The position numbers and the translations under genes were made by a program. From NCBI GenBank assembly GCA_009746045.1, contig RPFO01000065.1, positions 2,229,484 through 2,293,483 on the forward strand: a DNA stretch of 64,000 nucleotides, written 5' to 3'. The notes beneath the pieces are model-generated. The model made no database searches, was not told the origin of the DNA, and worked only from the letters and a program-made list of their open reading frames with translations. Shown piece by piece: positions 1-9,570 of this stretch. The stretch's first letter is position 1; the number at the start of each line of letters is the position of its first letter. Source of the stretch: Mesostigma viride (lineage: Eukaryota; Streptophyta; Mesostigmatophyceae; Mesostigmatales; Mesostigmataceae).

Positions 1-1035
1 GCATCTGCAACCAAACCAGCACATGATTCAAGTACCTGGCATGAAGCACTGCTGACACCACTGCCCTGCACTCAGCAGCATTGCTGCTGACAGCCTTGCG
101 TCTATGCAACCGGCTGTACCATGAAATGAGAGACAAGGGTGCATCATCATTCTGCACAAAATACAAGCCTGACTCCCTTGCCTGCAACTTGGTAATCTGC
201 CTGGACTCCATGGAACTATCCATCATAGCTTGGATGTGAATGGTTTTGTGGAGATCCAAGGAGTGCAAGATAAGGGGAGGGCCTTCCTGAAGAGTTTTGG
301 TGATGGCTTTGTGACCTACTTGCATCAAGACATCATCATCAACTCTGCTAACCACAGCCAGGTGAGGTGCACACGTTGAGCACAACCACCCCAGCTTGCC
401 TCTAATGGTAGGACAGGCTCCAGGTTTGATTTTTGTTTGCAAAACCTCCAAGCAGCTGTGCATGTAATCATTGGGAGAATAAAGTGCACACACCCACTGG
501 TTTTGATGCTGCTGGAGTTGTAACATTGTGCCACAAAATTTTATGGCAGTGGTGCCCAGCTCTACTTGCTTGCCAATCTCAAAATGCTGTGACACTTGTT
601 GAATAAAATCATCCACAGCACGCCTTGGCCCGGCAATCAGCTGATCATCCCCATGCCACACAAAGGTGAGAATGCCATGAGGGTGTGGGACCACAAAGAA
701 GCAAGGGTCTATGTCATCATATCTAGCCCCTAACTTTTCAAACACAGCCTGAGCTGACATCCTGAAAATGCGAGGAGCTGATTGCAGCCCTTCAACACCT
801 ATGTTAGCTTTCAGGTACTGCTGAGGGATGTGTTTTGCCCAAACTCTGGGAGTGGAGACTACGTACACCTGACCATGCCACACTTGTTGTGCTATCTCAG
901 GTGAGCCTTTCAGGAAAGCCCTTTTAATGTCTGTAGCCTTACAGATATAATCATCCCCGTCATTGAGATGACCCACAAAGACAGACAGCAGATTTTTAGG
1001 GATGTTTGCTGAATGCCTGGCGTGTACAACTCTGC
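1..1035 (-). pseudogene. Element A reverse transcriptase and RNase H, partial
   Basis: The minus strand is open from about 1020 to the window edge (about 340 codons). It starts with the RT motif TDIKRAFLKG and continues to WHGDDQLIAG near 644-661, the position of the copia YVDD catalytic box. It then reaches an RNase H-like segment with DSSM and SSNAAECRAV. The order and spacing match copia RT-RNase H. The HGDD box replaces the usual Tyr-Val with His-Gly and keeps both aspartates. A frameshift near 1010-1020 separates this part from the upstream protease/RT N-terminus (910-2526). The end of RNase H and the 3' LTR lie outside the window. Confidence 0.8.
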
Positions 1036-2526
1036 CTCTGTCAGATCAGTGGTGCCCTTGAACTCTGTCACACAAGGTCTAGCATGAAAAATGACTGACC
1101 CATCTGCTGCTGGCTTATGTTTACACACAAACTTCAGGCGCAAATGCTTGCACCCTGCAGGCTTTTTGTCAATAGGTGTGACAGGTGGAGTATGAGAGGG
1201 ACTAAGAGGATCTGGCACTACCCATTCTTCCCTGGCCTTGTTAAAGGCCTCCACCCATTTTAGGAATCCTATGTGTGTGCGACAGTCTTGCTCTATCTGT
1301 TCATAAGAAAGAGGAGACATTTTAGCCACATCATGCTTGCCCAATCCAAATGAGTTGGGATGAAGTTTTTGGTTGTGAACCAGGTCTGCCACACAGGGTT
1401 CTTGCCCTGGGGCATACTTGGGTGTAGCAAATTTTACAGAAGCAATGTTGGTGTTAAGAAGTTTTTCAAGAGAAATTTTGAAATGATTCAGATCAACACC
1501 ACCCATGTCCTGGATGGATAGTCTATCACTTGATATGAGGACACCAGGGTAACAGAGAAAAGGATCCCCCAATAAAGCATTCCCTTTATAACCTTCCAAG
1601 ACCTGAAAAGGAGTAGGGATACCGAGTATATTCAACATGACCTGACCTAATACCTTGAGGGATGACTGCCCTGAGAAATCAGCCACATGGTGCCAGGGTG
1701 AAGGTTCCAAAGGCAAATGGGGCACAGCCAGGGCACTGATAATGCTTACCTGGGCTTGTGTGTCCACTGCAACCATAAATGGGCTATTGTCATGCTGCCC
1801 AACCTTCCCCACCTTAGCTGATCCTGCAGCAGTTTGCGCTTTAGCTCTATGAGCTGCTTGTAAAATGCGAACAGCGTCTGCTAGGCTGCGTTTGGAAGGT
1901 GCAGCTAGTGGCTGAGCTATGTTCACACTTGAAGAGGTGATAGGTTGCTGATCACCTGTTTTGCCAATGTGACCCTCTGCTGCAGGGGGCCAAGCCTGCA
2001 GTGACTGCCTGCAATCATCAAGGGTGACCTGGGTGTCACAGTGGGTGTGGCTTTCACACTCACCAGTGGGTGTTCCAAACAACCACTCACTGGGCAACGC
2101 TGGGATGCCAGGCAACTGTACAGGGCTGTCGGCCAACAGCTCTTCCTCCTCTGCCACGTCTGACACAGTTGGAAAATACAATTTCATCCTGTGAGGTGAA
2201 CACCTGTGAATCTTGCCCGTGTCATTGTGTTTAACTAACACTGTCCTGCCAGTGGTGTTAAATTTTAGGATGGTGGCTGGCCCATGCCAGGTACCCACCT
2301 TGCCTAGTCCCGACTCCTTGTAGAATAGGACCTGATCCCCTTCTTTGAAGGTGGGACGTGGATGCTTTGCATCCTTGACAGCTAACCTGCTAGCTGTCTG
2401 TGCTCGCTGTGCGTTGTAGAGGGCTAGTACCTCAGGTGGATAAATGCCTGCATGCAATCCATCTGGTGTAATGACCACCCCTTGTGGGGTTTTCATGAGT
2501 GGCCTCCTGTTGAGGACTTGGCACAA
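910..2526 (-). pseudogene. Element A integrase C-terminus, retropepsin-like protease and RT N-terminus
   Basis: An open frame of about 538 codons whose first residues continue the integrase broken at 2532. Residues about 60-115 look like the SH3-like integrase C-terminal domain (GDQVLFYKE ... HRMKL). A low-complexity linker follows. Residues about 248-330 form a retropepsin-like domain with VDTQAQVS (Asp255) and LLGDPFL near 318-324. After that comes the N-terminal part of a copia-type RT (LRLKF, ELYTPGIQ). The protease therefore lies between integrase and RT, whereas Ty1/copia has it before integrase. DTG reads DTQ, so activity is uncertain. The frame shifts near 1015, after which RT continues in another frame. 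Confidence 0.8.
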
Positions 2527-2531
2527 CCTGG

Positions 2532-2737
2532 AGTTACGTTAAATAGTGTCGGAACCTTTTGCCGCCTGAGGCAAATCGGTCCGTAACACTATTTTGCCCG
2601 GAATAACCACTTCCGAGCACCCAAGTTCATTCGGCCGAATGAACTTGGGTGCTCGGAAGTGGTTATTCCGGGCAAAATAGTGTTACGGACCGATTTGCCT
2701 CAGGCGGCAAAAGGTTCCGACACTATTTAACGTAACT
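2532..2737. repeat. Perfect 206-bp palindrome P1
   Basis: Two 103-bp arms are exact reverse complements by eye, centred between 2634 and 2635. Each arm holds smaller hairpins, for example TTGCC...GGCAA. P2 and P3 differ at the centre by a single base that breaks perfect symmetry (GAATTAAC against GAATGAAC). Confidence 0.95.
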
Positions 2738-2869
2738 AAAACCTGGCCTCGTGGAGGGGGGACGAAGAGCCCGAGACATCCGCCTAGGCCGCTGAGCACG
2801 CACCACTAAATGCGCCGGAGCTGCCTCAGTGAGGATTCGAACCCCTGACCTCCAAGGTGCACAGGTTTT

Positions 2870-3075
2870 AGTTACGTTAAATAGTGTCGGAACCTTTTGC
2901 CGCCTGAGGCAAATCGGTCCGTAACACTATTTTGCCCGGAATAACCACTTCCGAGCACCCAAGTTCATTCGGCCGAATTAACTTGGGTGCTCGGAAGTGG
3001 TTATTCCGGGCAAAATAGTGTTACGGACCGATTTGCCTCAGGCGGCAAAAGGTTCCGACACTATTTAACGTAACT
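2870..3075. repeat. 206-bp palindrome P2 (central copy)
   Basis: Same sequence as P1 apart from one central base. It is the axis of the whole 882-bp structure. Confidence 0.95.
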
Positions 3076-3207
3076 AAAACCTGTGCACCTTGGAGGTCAG
3101 GGGTTCGAATCCTCACTGAGGCAGCTCCGGCGCATTTAGTGGTGCGTGCTCAGCGGCCTAGGCGGATGTCTCGGGCTCTTCGTCCCCCCTCCACGAGGCC
3201 AGGTTTT
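3076..3207 (+). repeat. 132-bp spacer with tRNA-like box B (inverted copy at 2738-2869)
   Basis: In this orientation the spacer holds GGTTCGAATCC at 3102-3112. This fits the RNA polymerase III box B / tRNA T-loop, followed by a possible acceptor-like stretch. The inverted copy carries the same motif as GGATTCGAACC at 2833-2843. I see no complete tRNA cloverleaf. The spacer looks like a captured tRNA 3' part or a SINE-like fragment. The spacer ends share the flank AAAACCTG on each side of the palindromes. Confidence 0.6.
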
Positions 3208-3413
3208 AGTTACGTTAAATAGTGTCGGAACCTTTTGCCGCCTGAGGCAAATCGGTCCGTAACACTATTTTGCCCGGAATAACCACTTCCGAGCACCCAA
3301 GTTCATTCGGCCGAATTAACTTGGGTGCTCGGAAGTGGTTATTCCGGGCAAAATAGTGTTACGGACCGATTTGCCTCAGGCGGCAAAAGGTTCCGACACT
3401 ATTTAACGTAACT
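3208..3413. repeat. 206-bp palindrome P3
   Basis: Third copy of the palindrome, ending CGTAACT directly before the right-hand CCTGG target duplication. Confidence 0.95.
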
Positions 3414-4139
3414 CCTGGTGGACCACAGAGCTCTGTCAGCATAGGACCCACTGTCAGCCAGCAGATTGCCATCTTCTTTGGCTACAAGGGTTTTAATGGA
3501 CCTGATGGCCCTTTCAATAATGCCTTGCCTCTCATGATCTTCTAGCCCAGCCAGATCAATAGCCTCACACCCTGGTTCATTGGCAAGACACGTGAACTGC
3601 TGATCCAGTAACAATGCCTCCACAGGGTAGTACCTGGCCTGAGCAATCAAGAGAGCCCTGAGCAACTGTGTTTTGTCCATTCCAGGTAATGGTTCAATGG
3701 TTGTGTACCTTGACCATGCATCTTTAAGTGCCAAGTAAGATTGTCCTTTGATATGAAAGACATCTCCTACCACCCTGCCCTTGCACTTAGGTGGGGTAGC
3801 TACATGCCACTTAGGGGGTTTTGGTGCATTGAACTGACAATGCTGGCAGTGGGATCTGACCACCTGGCATGCACGTCTGAGTGCTGCCCCCCCTATTGCT
3901 GCTGCCACCACCTCTGCACTCACTTCATGCCCATAAAGGAAATGCAACTGCAAAGCAAGCTCCTGAAAACTGATATGAGCATCCTCTGAGGGGGACACTC
4001 TGCACACCTTGGGAACCATAGATGTGAAGGTTGGTTTAGAGACATAATCTTCTGAAACCAGCTGTAGCACCTTTCCAGAACTGCTCACTGCTCTGACAGT
4101 GGGGCATGCAGATGAAAGAGGTGAAGCAGGCACACTCAA
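3399..4139 (-). pseudogene. Element A integrase (HHCC zinc domain and DDE core)
   Basis: Open frame of about 246 codons, beginning one base before the gag stop in a frame offset by -1, which suggests gag-pol frameshifting. Residues 66-101 form the zinc-binding domain (His66-x4-His71-x26-Cys98-x2-Cys101). The catalytic core has Asp126 (GDVFHI), Asp179 (LLLDQQFTC) and Glu209 (GIIERAIRSIK). The Asp-Glu spacing is 29 residues rather than the usual 35. Only about 65 residues separate gag from the HHCC domain, too few for a protease. The real integrase sequence ends at about 3414, where the palindromic element interrupts it. Its C-terminal domain continues at 2526. Confidence 0.85.
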
Positions 4140-4369
4140 GCCAGCATGAGAGGGGACTCACACTTCTTGCCGTGAGGAGGCCGCTTGCAGTCCTTGGGGT
4201 CACCGTGGGGCGGCCCGTGGCACTTGTGGCACAGGACGTCCAAATGCCCCAGCTCGTCCACGTTCTTGCGGCAGGTGGGCCGCAGGTGGTACTTCATGCC
4301 ACAGCGGGTGCACCGCTGAGAAGACTTGTCCTCCTTGTCCTGCTTCTTGTTGTTGTTGTTGTTGTTGTT

Positions 4370-4420
<51 letters not shown>

Positions 4421-5193
4421 GCTGGAGCTGCCCCCCTTGGAGGGAGACTGCCCCTTACCCTTGCCCTTGCCCCAGCCCCTGCCCTTGCCCTTGCCCTTGC
4501 CCTTGCCCTTTCCCTTAAACATTTGTCCCAGCAGGGACTTGACTTCTGCCATAGTGACAGGTCTCTTGCTCCTGTCTTCCCTCTCCCTGTCCTCCTCCTC
4601 CCTCTCTTCCCCCCTGACCCTCTTTACAGAGGTGCCCATGGCCCCCTGGCTAAGGGGAGCCAAGGCCAGCTTGATATAATCCAATGCCTCCTTCATGTCC
4701 TCCCAGTACTTTGCCATTCCTGTGGCAAGCATAGCGTAGGTGTTTTTGTCAAGTTTGAGTTTCTCAAGGAAGGAACGCAGCAAGAACTTGTGATCTAGCT
4801 GCTGGACATCAGGACGTGCTTTGATGGCTAGCTCATATTTCTTTGTCTCAGCCACATAGTCCACTGATGTGACCCTGTATTCCTCTACCCACCTGAATGC
4901 CCCATATATGTCCACAGATGAGGGGGTGGAGAGGAGGTCAGTTAGCTCCTTCATGAAAGCCTCCCAAACTGCCCTAGCCTGCGTGTCCTGCCACTTGGGA
5001 TACCTACGCTGGAAGACAAGAATGAGATTCTGAATCTGGAAGAGGACTGATGGTAGAAATCCCCCTGCATGAGAGATCCAAACCAATTCTTGACATTCAG
5101 TTCCTCCCTAGCCAGCTGAAGAGAGAGAAGTGCGTGATTCCCCTGCTCCCTAGTATACCCCTCAGGCAGCCCCCTGACATTAATCCTATCCAC
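4136..5193 (-). pseudogene. Element A gag with CCHC zinc knuckle
   Basis: The main frame runs 5086-4136. The N-terminal part (from ATG at 5193) lies in another frame joined by a shift near 5050-5086. The middle resembles copia-type gag (KYELAIKARP, FLLRSFLEKLKL). A basic KGKGKG stretch follows, then a poly-Asn tract of about 28 residues. Next comes a knuckle CTRCGMKYHLRPTC, which fits C-x2-C-x4-H-x4-C exactly, and a further Cys-rich segment CHKCHGPPHGDPKDC. Gag would form the particle and bind the RNA. The stop TGA at 4136-4138 overlaps the start of the integrase frame. Confidence 0.8.
4347..4422. repeat. (GTT)n trinucleotide repeat, poly-Asn in gag
   Basis: About 25 tandem TTG/GTT units with one interruption. 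On the minus strand they read AAC/AAT and encode the poly-Asn tract of element A gag. Confidence 0.9.
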
Positions 5194-5271
5194 AGGACGG
5201 TTTCATTGTAAGTGGGCAACCTAGAGGGGGATGCAGGGGGAGAGGGAATGGAGGGGTTGCTGCTGCAGCAT

Positions 5272-7063
5272 TCACAGGAGAACATGCTGAGAGGGAAGTG
5301 CTACTTGAGTGAGCTGAGCAGGATGGGCAACCATGGGCTGTGTAGGGGGGTTAGACAACGTAGGGGTGGGCTGGGTGGGGGTATGAGTGTGTGTCACTTC
5401 CCGCCTCCTGCTGCGGGCCTCCTCCCAATCATGGAAGGTGGGAGAGAGGGACACTTCATCGTCAGTAGGGTTAGTGAAATCATAATGCAGCCAGGTAGGC
5501 AGCCACCTACCCGCCCCTTTCAGGATGGCGTTGTGCAGGAGCTCCAGCAGACGCACCAGACGCACCCTGCTGCCCTGCACCCTCCTCCCTGAGAGGAGAG
5601 CCTGCAGGGCAGGCAGCAGGTCGTCGCACACCCTGCGTGTGCCCTCTTGGAGGTTGGGCAGGCCCAGGATGTGCGTGATGATTGCACACACCAGGCTGCC
5701 CGCCTCCGCGACATGCATCTGCTGGCTCCTGTCGGCCAGCCCACGGAAGGAGGCTGTGGCTGTCTGTATGGCACGCCACACGGCCTCATCACCCAGGGTG
5801 ATGAAGTCGCGACCTTGCAGGTCGCCCTCCAGCAGTGCTGGTTGCTGCCCAGCTGCGTGGGACCCTGGGGCCCCTCCGGCCCTGCCAGGGACTTGTCCTT
5901 GTGCGACTAGAGGGGGCCTGCCCCCCAGAGCCGCTGGAGGTGCCCGTGACACCCTCCATGGGGGCTGCATCCCCCGCCAGCGCCGGAGGCGCCGGCGTCG
6001 CTGCCGGGGTCCCTGCGACCCCGGGCGCTTGTGTCGCCGCCGGGGTCCCTGCGACCCCGGTGGCCTCCTCAGCCACCTGGCCCCCCACGCTGGGCGGGGG
6101 AGCCTGCGGCTGAGGTTGGACCCTCTGACCTGCCAGAGGGTCCTGGGTGGCTTCACCACCCATGGGCGTGTTGGGGGCGTCTGCCGCCCCGCGCTCCGTC
6201 GCAGGCGGCATCGCAGCCGCCTCACGCCGCTCCGGGCCCCAGCCAACTGGCGTGACTTGGGGCCACGGCCCCAACGGAGTCAGTTGGATCTCCGGTCGGG
6301 CGACCACGCTCAGCGCCTCTCTCTGGCGCTGCCGGGACGCCCACTGATCAACAGTGCCGGGATTGTGCCTCGGCCGATTGGCGAAACAGTACAGCCAAAC
6401 TGCTACCTGAACCAAAGAGAACTGCATCCTCAGCCGCCCCTCGACCAGCGTTTGTACCCGATGCACCTCTATCGCGTGCATCTCCTCATCTGGAAGCATC
6501 TGAAAACGTTGACGTAAGATCCGGCCGTTCATCGAAATGAACGCCGGGATGTCGTCCTCCCCAAGGGGGAGAAAATGGGGTGGGCGCCCGAACGCGACCG
6601 GGGGCGGAACATGTTCCCCATACCGGTCAATGTCCATGGTGGCCATCTGTCGGCCCACGGAAAGGTTACCAGACGTCGCAGGTGTCTGCGACGAAAGCTC
6701 AAGCGAAGGCCGAGGCCTCGCAGGCTGCACCTCGCCATCCTCCTCGGAGGAATCACTCCGCTCACGACCCCCGTCACCTGCGACGGGGGAACGTCGTGCC
6801 CGGGGGACCTGCCCCCCAGGTGCCATGGCGGACGAACCGCCAGTGGCAAACGGCCGACCGCTCGCCATCCCCCGGGCGCCGGGCCCCACCTGCGGGCCCC
6901 GACGCCTGGGTTGGTCAGCGACCACCGTGCGGAAGGTGACGTTGGGCGTCACCCTCGCATCGGTGGTGGAGGGCGTGCCCTCCGGCGAAAGGCGGGGTGA
7001 GGTGCGCCTGGCAGGCGCCTTCCCCTTGTTGTTGTTGCCGTTGTTGCCGTTGTTGGAAGCCAT
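5272..7063 (-). pseudogene. Element A upstream ORF (before gag), one frameshift
   Basis: Starts at ATG 7061-7063, 47 bases after the LTR (MASNNGNNGNN), and stays open to about 5900. There the frame shifts at a C/G homopolymer (about 5905-5925) into a second frame ending at 5272, about 597 codons in all. The N-terminal half is rich in Pro, Arg and Ser. A more ordered segment (FLPLGEDDIPAFISMNGR and LRMQFSLVQVAVWLYCFAN) lies near residues 165-240. The C-terminal segment (GLADRSQQMHVAEAGS, LVRLLELLHNAILKGAG) looks helical. I do not recognise a family. Element B has an ORF in the same place without obvious similarity. The shift could be a sequencing error, decay or programmed. Confidence 0.6.
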
Positions 7064-7098
7064 ATCTTTTTTTTTTTGCTTGTAAAAAAAATATCGAA

Positions 7099-7110
7099 CT
7101 TTTCAGTCCA
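7099..7110 (-). other. Element A primer binding site (TGGACTGAAAAG)
   Basis: Directly abuts the inner end of the 5' LTR and starts with TGG, as expected for pairing with a tRNA CCA end. The tRNA is not identified. Confidence 0.55.
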
Positions 7111-7565
7111 AGTTGGATGGAGACTAGGGACGACGAACAACTGCGAAAGCTGAGAGCGAATGATGATTGTATTACAATAATACAATGAGAGAGCAATGAA
7201 AGCTGAGGGCTCAGAATGGAACTGGGCAAACTCGGGTGCTGTGGCACTCCCCAGTGCTACGCCTATATGCCTATGGCGGTGCTACCTGCAGCACACGACC
7301 AGTGGACAACTGTACACTGCAATGCCATGCGACCACGTCACTAGCAACCAGCTAAGACTCGGCCCGTCAGGCCCGACTACACCGGACCTGGCGGGTCGAG
7401 CTAGCACCTAGGAACAGTCTGGCACTAACCGCACATCGGTCCACATGACACCTCAGTACCGTACACCCTGCCGTACTGTACTGAGGTGTCCCGCTCAGCC
7501 GCGGTAGGCAATACGCGGCGCGCAGGCCGGAAATCCGTGTGTCAGCCTAAGCATCTCATCTAACT
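7111..7565 (-). repeat. Element A 5' LTR with AG...CT ends
   Basis: Read on the minus strand it begins AGTTAGATG and ends CATCCAACT, an inverted terminal repeat with one mismatch. The inner end abuts the TGG primer site. The outer end abuts element C sequence. Only one LTR is in the window, so the boundary rests on the primer site, the inverted ends and the match to element B LTR ends. It contains a strong hairpin (7447-7490). Confidence 0.7.
7447..7490. promoter_or_regulatory. Hairpin inside element A LTR
   Basis: GACACCTCAGTAC at the left pairs with GTACTGAGGTGTC at the right around an imperfect loop. It could be a structural RNA or polyadenylation-associated element of the LTR; the role is unknown. 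Confidence 0.7.
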
Positions 7566-7586
7566 GACGTAGTCCTGGGGGCTCCA

Positions 7587-8585
7587 CTAGTTTTTTGGCA
7601 GCTCAGGAGGGTGATCTGAAGACGAGCTCCCCACTGAAGGCTGCACCTGCTGCTCCTCTATGCCGTCTGCCTCCCCTTCTCCCTCCTCCTCCTCTGCTAA
7701 GAGGTGCCACAGGGCGTTGACCATCCGACGCCTGTCTTGCCTGCTGAAGCCCTTGGGCTGGAATGGTCCCTTGCCCGAAGCCTGGAAGTTGGGTCTAAAC
7801 CCGGGCTGTGCCCTGTGGTCGCTCTGGCTCACCCCAGGAGGGAAGGTGGATGGTCTGGTGAATGGAAGCACCCCCTGAGGACCCTTGGTGTCGCCTGGAA
7901 ACTGGTCTCGCTTGGGGCAATCCCGTGCAAAGTGCCCTAGCTGGCCACACGTGAAACAGGCTCCTTTAGACTGCTCCATGGCACTGAGCTCCTCCATCAC
8001 AGCGTTCAGCTGGTTCAGGGGCTTCTTAACAGCAGACGCCTGGTTGCCTGCAGCAGGCTCCCACTTGAGGGAAAAGTCGGGGACACGGCACAGCGTGAGG
8101 GCATAAGACAGCATAGTATCCCACTTCCACTCGACATAGTCGAAAGGGGAGAAATGCTTGTCAATATCTACCCTGACTTGAGGGGAGAGCCCATGCAGAA
8201 ACCTGTGAAGAGCTTCAGAATCAGAACACTGGGGGATTTTGGCCCTCAGGTTGGTAAACGTCTCCACATATTGTGGTAGTGTCAGGCCTGACTGAGTACA
8301 GTTGGCCAACGCGTCCCGGTCCAGACGGAGCTGGTCCTGGGGAAGTAGAAAACGTCGAAATGAAAGCATGAGAGATGGCAAATCCTTGCAAGTATTACCT
8401 GCCGAGGATCGTAAAAACTCATCAAACCTGTCGGCTGCACTGTCGCTCATTCGCTGTCGAACCATCTTCTTCTGGATGTCCAGGGAAAGTCGTTCTTCCA
8501 CTCGTTTGCCGTAGTTAGCAAAGTGGATAGCGAACACATCCTGAAATCGAGTAGAGAAATGATCGAAACTGCGGTGGGTTAGATT
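7587..8585 (-). pseudogene. Element C gag, C-terminal part with CCHC knuckle
   Basis: The open frame from 8537 extends upstream without its own start (LTNLTHRSFDHFSTRFQDV precedes it), so it is the continuation of the 9342-8584 frame after a shift near 8585. It contains a retrotransposon gag region (DRFDEFLRSSAG, LTLPQYVETFTNLRAKIP, FLHGLSPQVRVDI) typical of Ty3/gypsy gag. The zinc knuckle CFTCGQLGHFARDC follows (C-x2-C-x4-H-x4-C). The C-terminus is acidic and ends at TAG 7587-7589. No protease follows before element A. Confidence 0.8.
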
Positions 8586-9342
8586 AGTGAGCGACAGCTT
8601 GCATGTCTACGGATTCGATTTTTGGAAATGGCGGGGCGGAACCTTGATGCGGTGGTATAGTGACGGTCACGGGGACGTCGCTGGCGGGGGTGGTGAAGGT
8701 GACCGAGGTCGTCTGCGCTGGATCCTGCCTATCGCTATCCTGCGTCTCATTCCTCGTAGTAACTGTGGTACTATAAGGTAAAACCCCTCCGTCACCCAAC
8801 CGAGGAGCCTCTCTCCCCAATCCAGCAACCATGTCACGCATGGCCGCCTCCTCCTCCGCAATTCTCTGACGAAGTCTTCCCACATCCTGTTCCACCTCCT
8901 CCACCATCTTTCTATACGTCGCTGCGTGTTGTTCATCGTGTAGTAATCTGATTTTAGCTGCTGAGAGGCGATCCGCTGCAAGTCTGGTCCCGTCTCTTCC
9001 AGGCGTGGTATTAAGCGGGAAAAGAAATGAAGATGATGCACTCGGCACAGGACTCGTTCGCGCGCTTGGAATCCTGGGCGACAGTGACCCTCCTCGACCC
9101 ACGCCTGTCAGCGATGGCTCGCCTGGTTGGAGACCAGATGCAATGACGGAAAACTTGGGCCCTATGGACAACGAGGGCCGCCTCACTTCAGACATAGAAG
9201 TACGGTTGAAATCAAGTTGACGCCGTGGAGTACGAGTAGTTGTCTCAGCACCTTCCCTAGCAATGGGTTCCAGAGATGATGACGGATCGCTTGCACCTTG
9301 ATTAGTAGGGGGTAAAGGTGATTGTGTCTTCGAACTACTCAT
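8584..9342 (-). pseudogene. Element C gag, N-terminal part
   Basis: Begins MSSSKTQS at 9342, about 215 bases downstream of the primer site. Ser/Thr/Pro-rich N-terminus, then a coiled-coil-like stretch (MVEEVEQDVGRLRQRIAEEE). Stops at 8584 one frame off the rest of gag, so either a frameshift mutation or a very short unrecognised intron joins the two parts. Confidence 0.65.
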
Positions 9343-9556
9343 ACTACCACATGGGGTCGCGATCGTCTGCCTAGTAGAGACAACGGTTACGGCTGACTTC
9401 TAGTGTTACAGAGCAAGACAGTCACATCAGGATGTGTCTCTCTCTGTATCACCGTAAGTTTTCCGCAACTCTATGAATCTTCTCGGATGACAGACATCTG
9501 ATCAACGTTGTACTACCCGGAAGGTTACGACTTCAAGAGAAACACCAAAGTAGAGA

Positions 9557-9570
9557 TCCTCCGATACCAA
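9557..9570 (-). other. Element C primer binding site, initiator-Met type
   Basis: Minus strand reads TGGTATCGGAGGATC one base after the LTR. It is close to the plant initiator-Met primer site TGGTATCAGAGC. The same TGGTATCGGAG core occurs at 23410-23424 in the E fragment, which supports this reading. Confidence 0.75.

Larger units (their letters stand above)
2527..3418. mobile_element. 882-bp composite palindrome inserted in element A integrase, 5-bp target duplication
   Basis: The element proper is 2532-3413, flanked by CCTGG at 2527-2531 and 3414-3418. It is built as P1-S-P2-S(inverted)-P3: three 206-bp palindromes (2532-2737, 2870-3075, 3208-3413) separated by two inverted copies of a 132-bp spacer (2738-2869 and 3076-3207). 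The whole is symmetric about 2972/2973. The outer ends are AGTTACG and CGTAACT. Removing the element and one CCTGG restores the integrase reading frame, so it inserted after A did. No ORF is present. It could be a fold-back element, or a non-autonomous LTR-type element whose LTR is itself palindromic. The AGTT...AACT ends and 5-bp duplication favour the latter; this is inference. Confidence 0.85.
1..7565 (-). mobile_element. LTR retrotransposon A (copia-related, INT-PR-RT order), 3' end beyond the window
   Basis: On the minus strand the order is 5' LTR (7111-7565), a primer-binding-site-like TGG start (7099-7110), an upstream ORF (7063-5272), gag with a CCHC knuckle (about 5193-4136), integrase (4139 to about 2200), a retropepsin-like domain (about 1780-1530), then RT and RNase H running off the left edge. 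It is broken by an 882-bp palindromic insertion and by two or three frameshifts. It is inserted just downstream of the gag stop of element C. The five bases after the LTR are GACGT (7566-7570), so the same five should flank the unseen 3' LTR. The class follows from the domains; the unusual order is seen directly. Confidence 0.85.

Noticed and set aside
3102-3112. Functional tRNA gene in the palindrome spacer
   Set aside because: Only box B and a partial T-arm are seen; no D-arm, anticodon arm or closed acceptor stem.
4326-4679. Plus-strand Leu-rich frame opposite gag
   Set aside because: Antisense of the poly-Asn and Lys-Gly tracts of element A gag; a low-complexity shadow.
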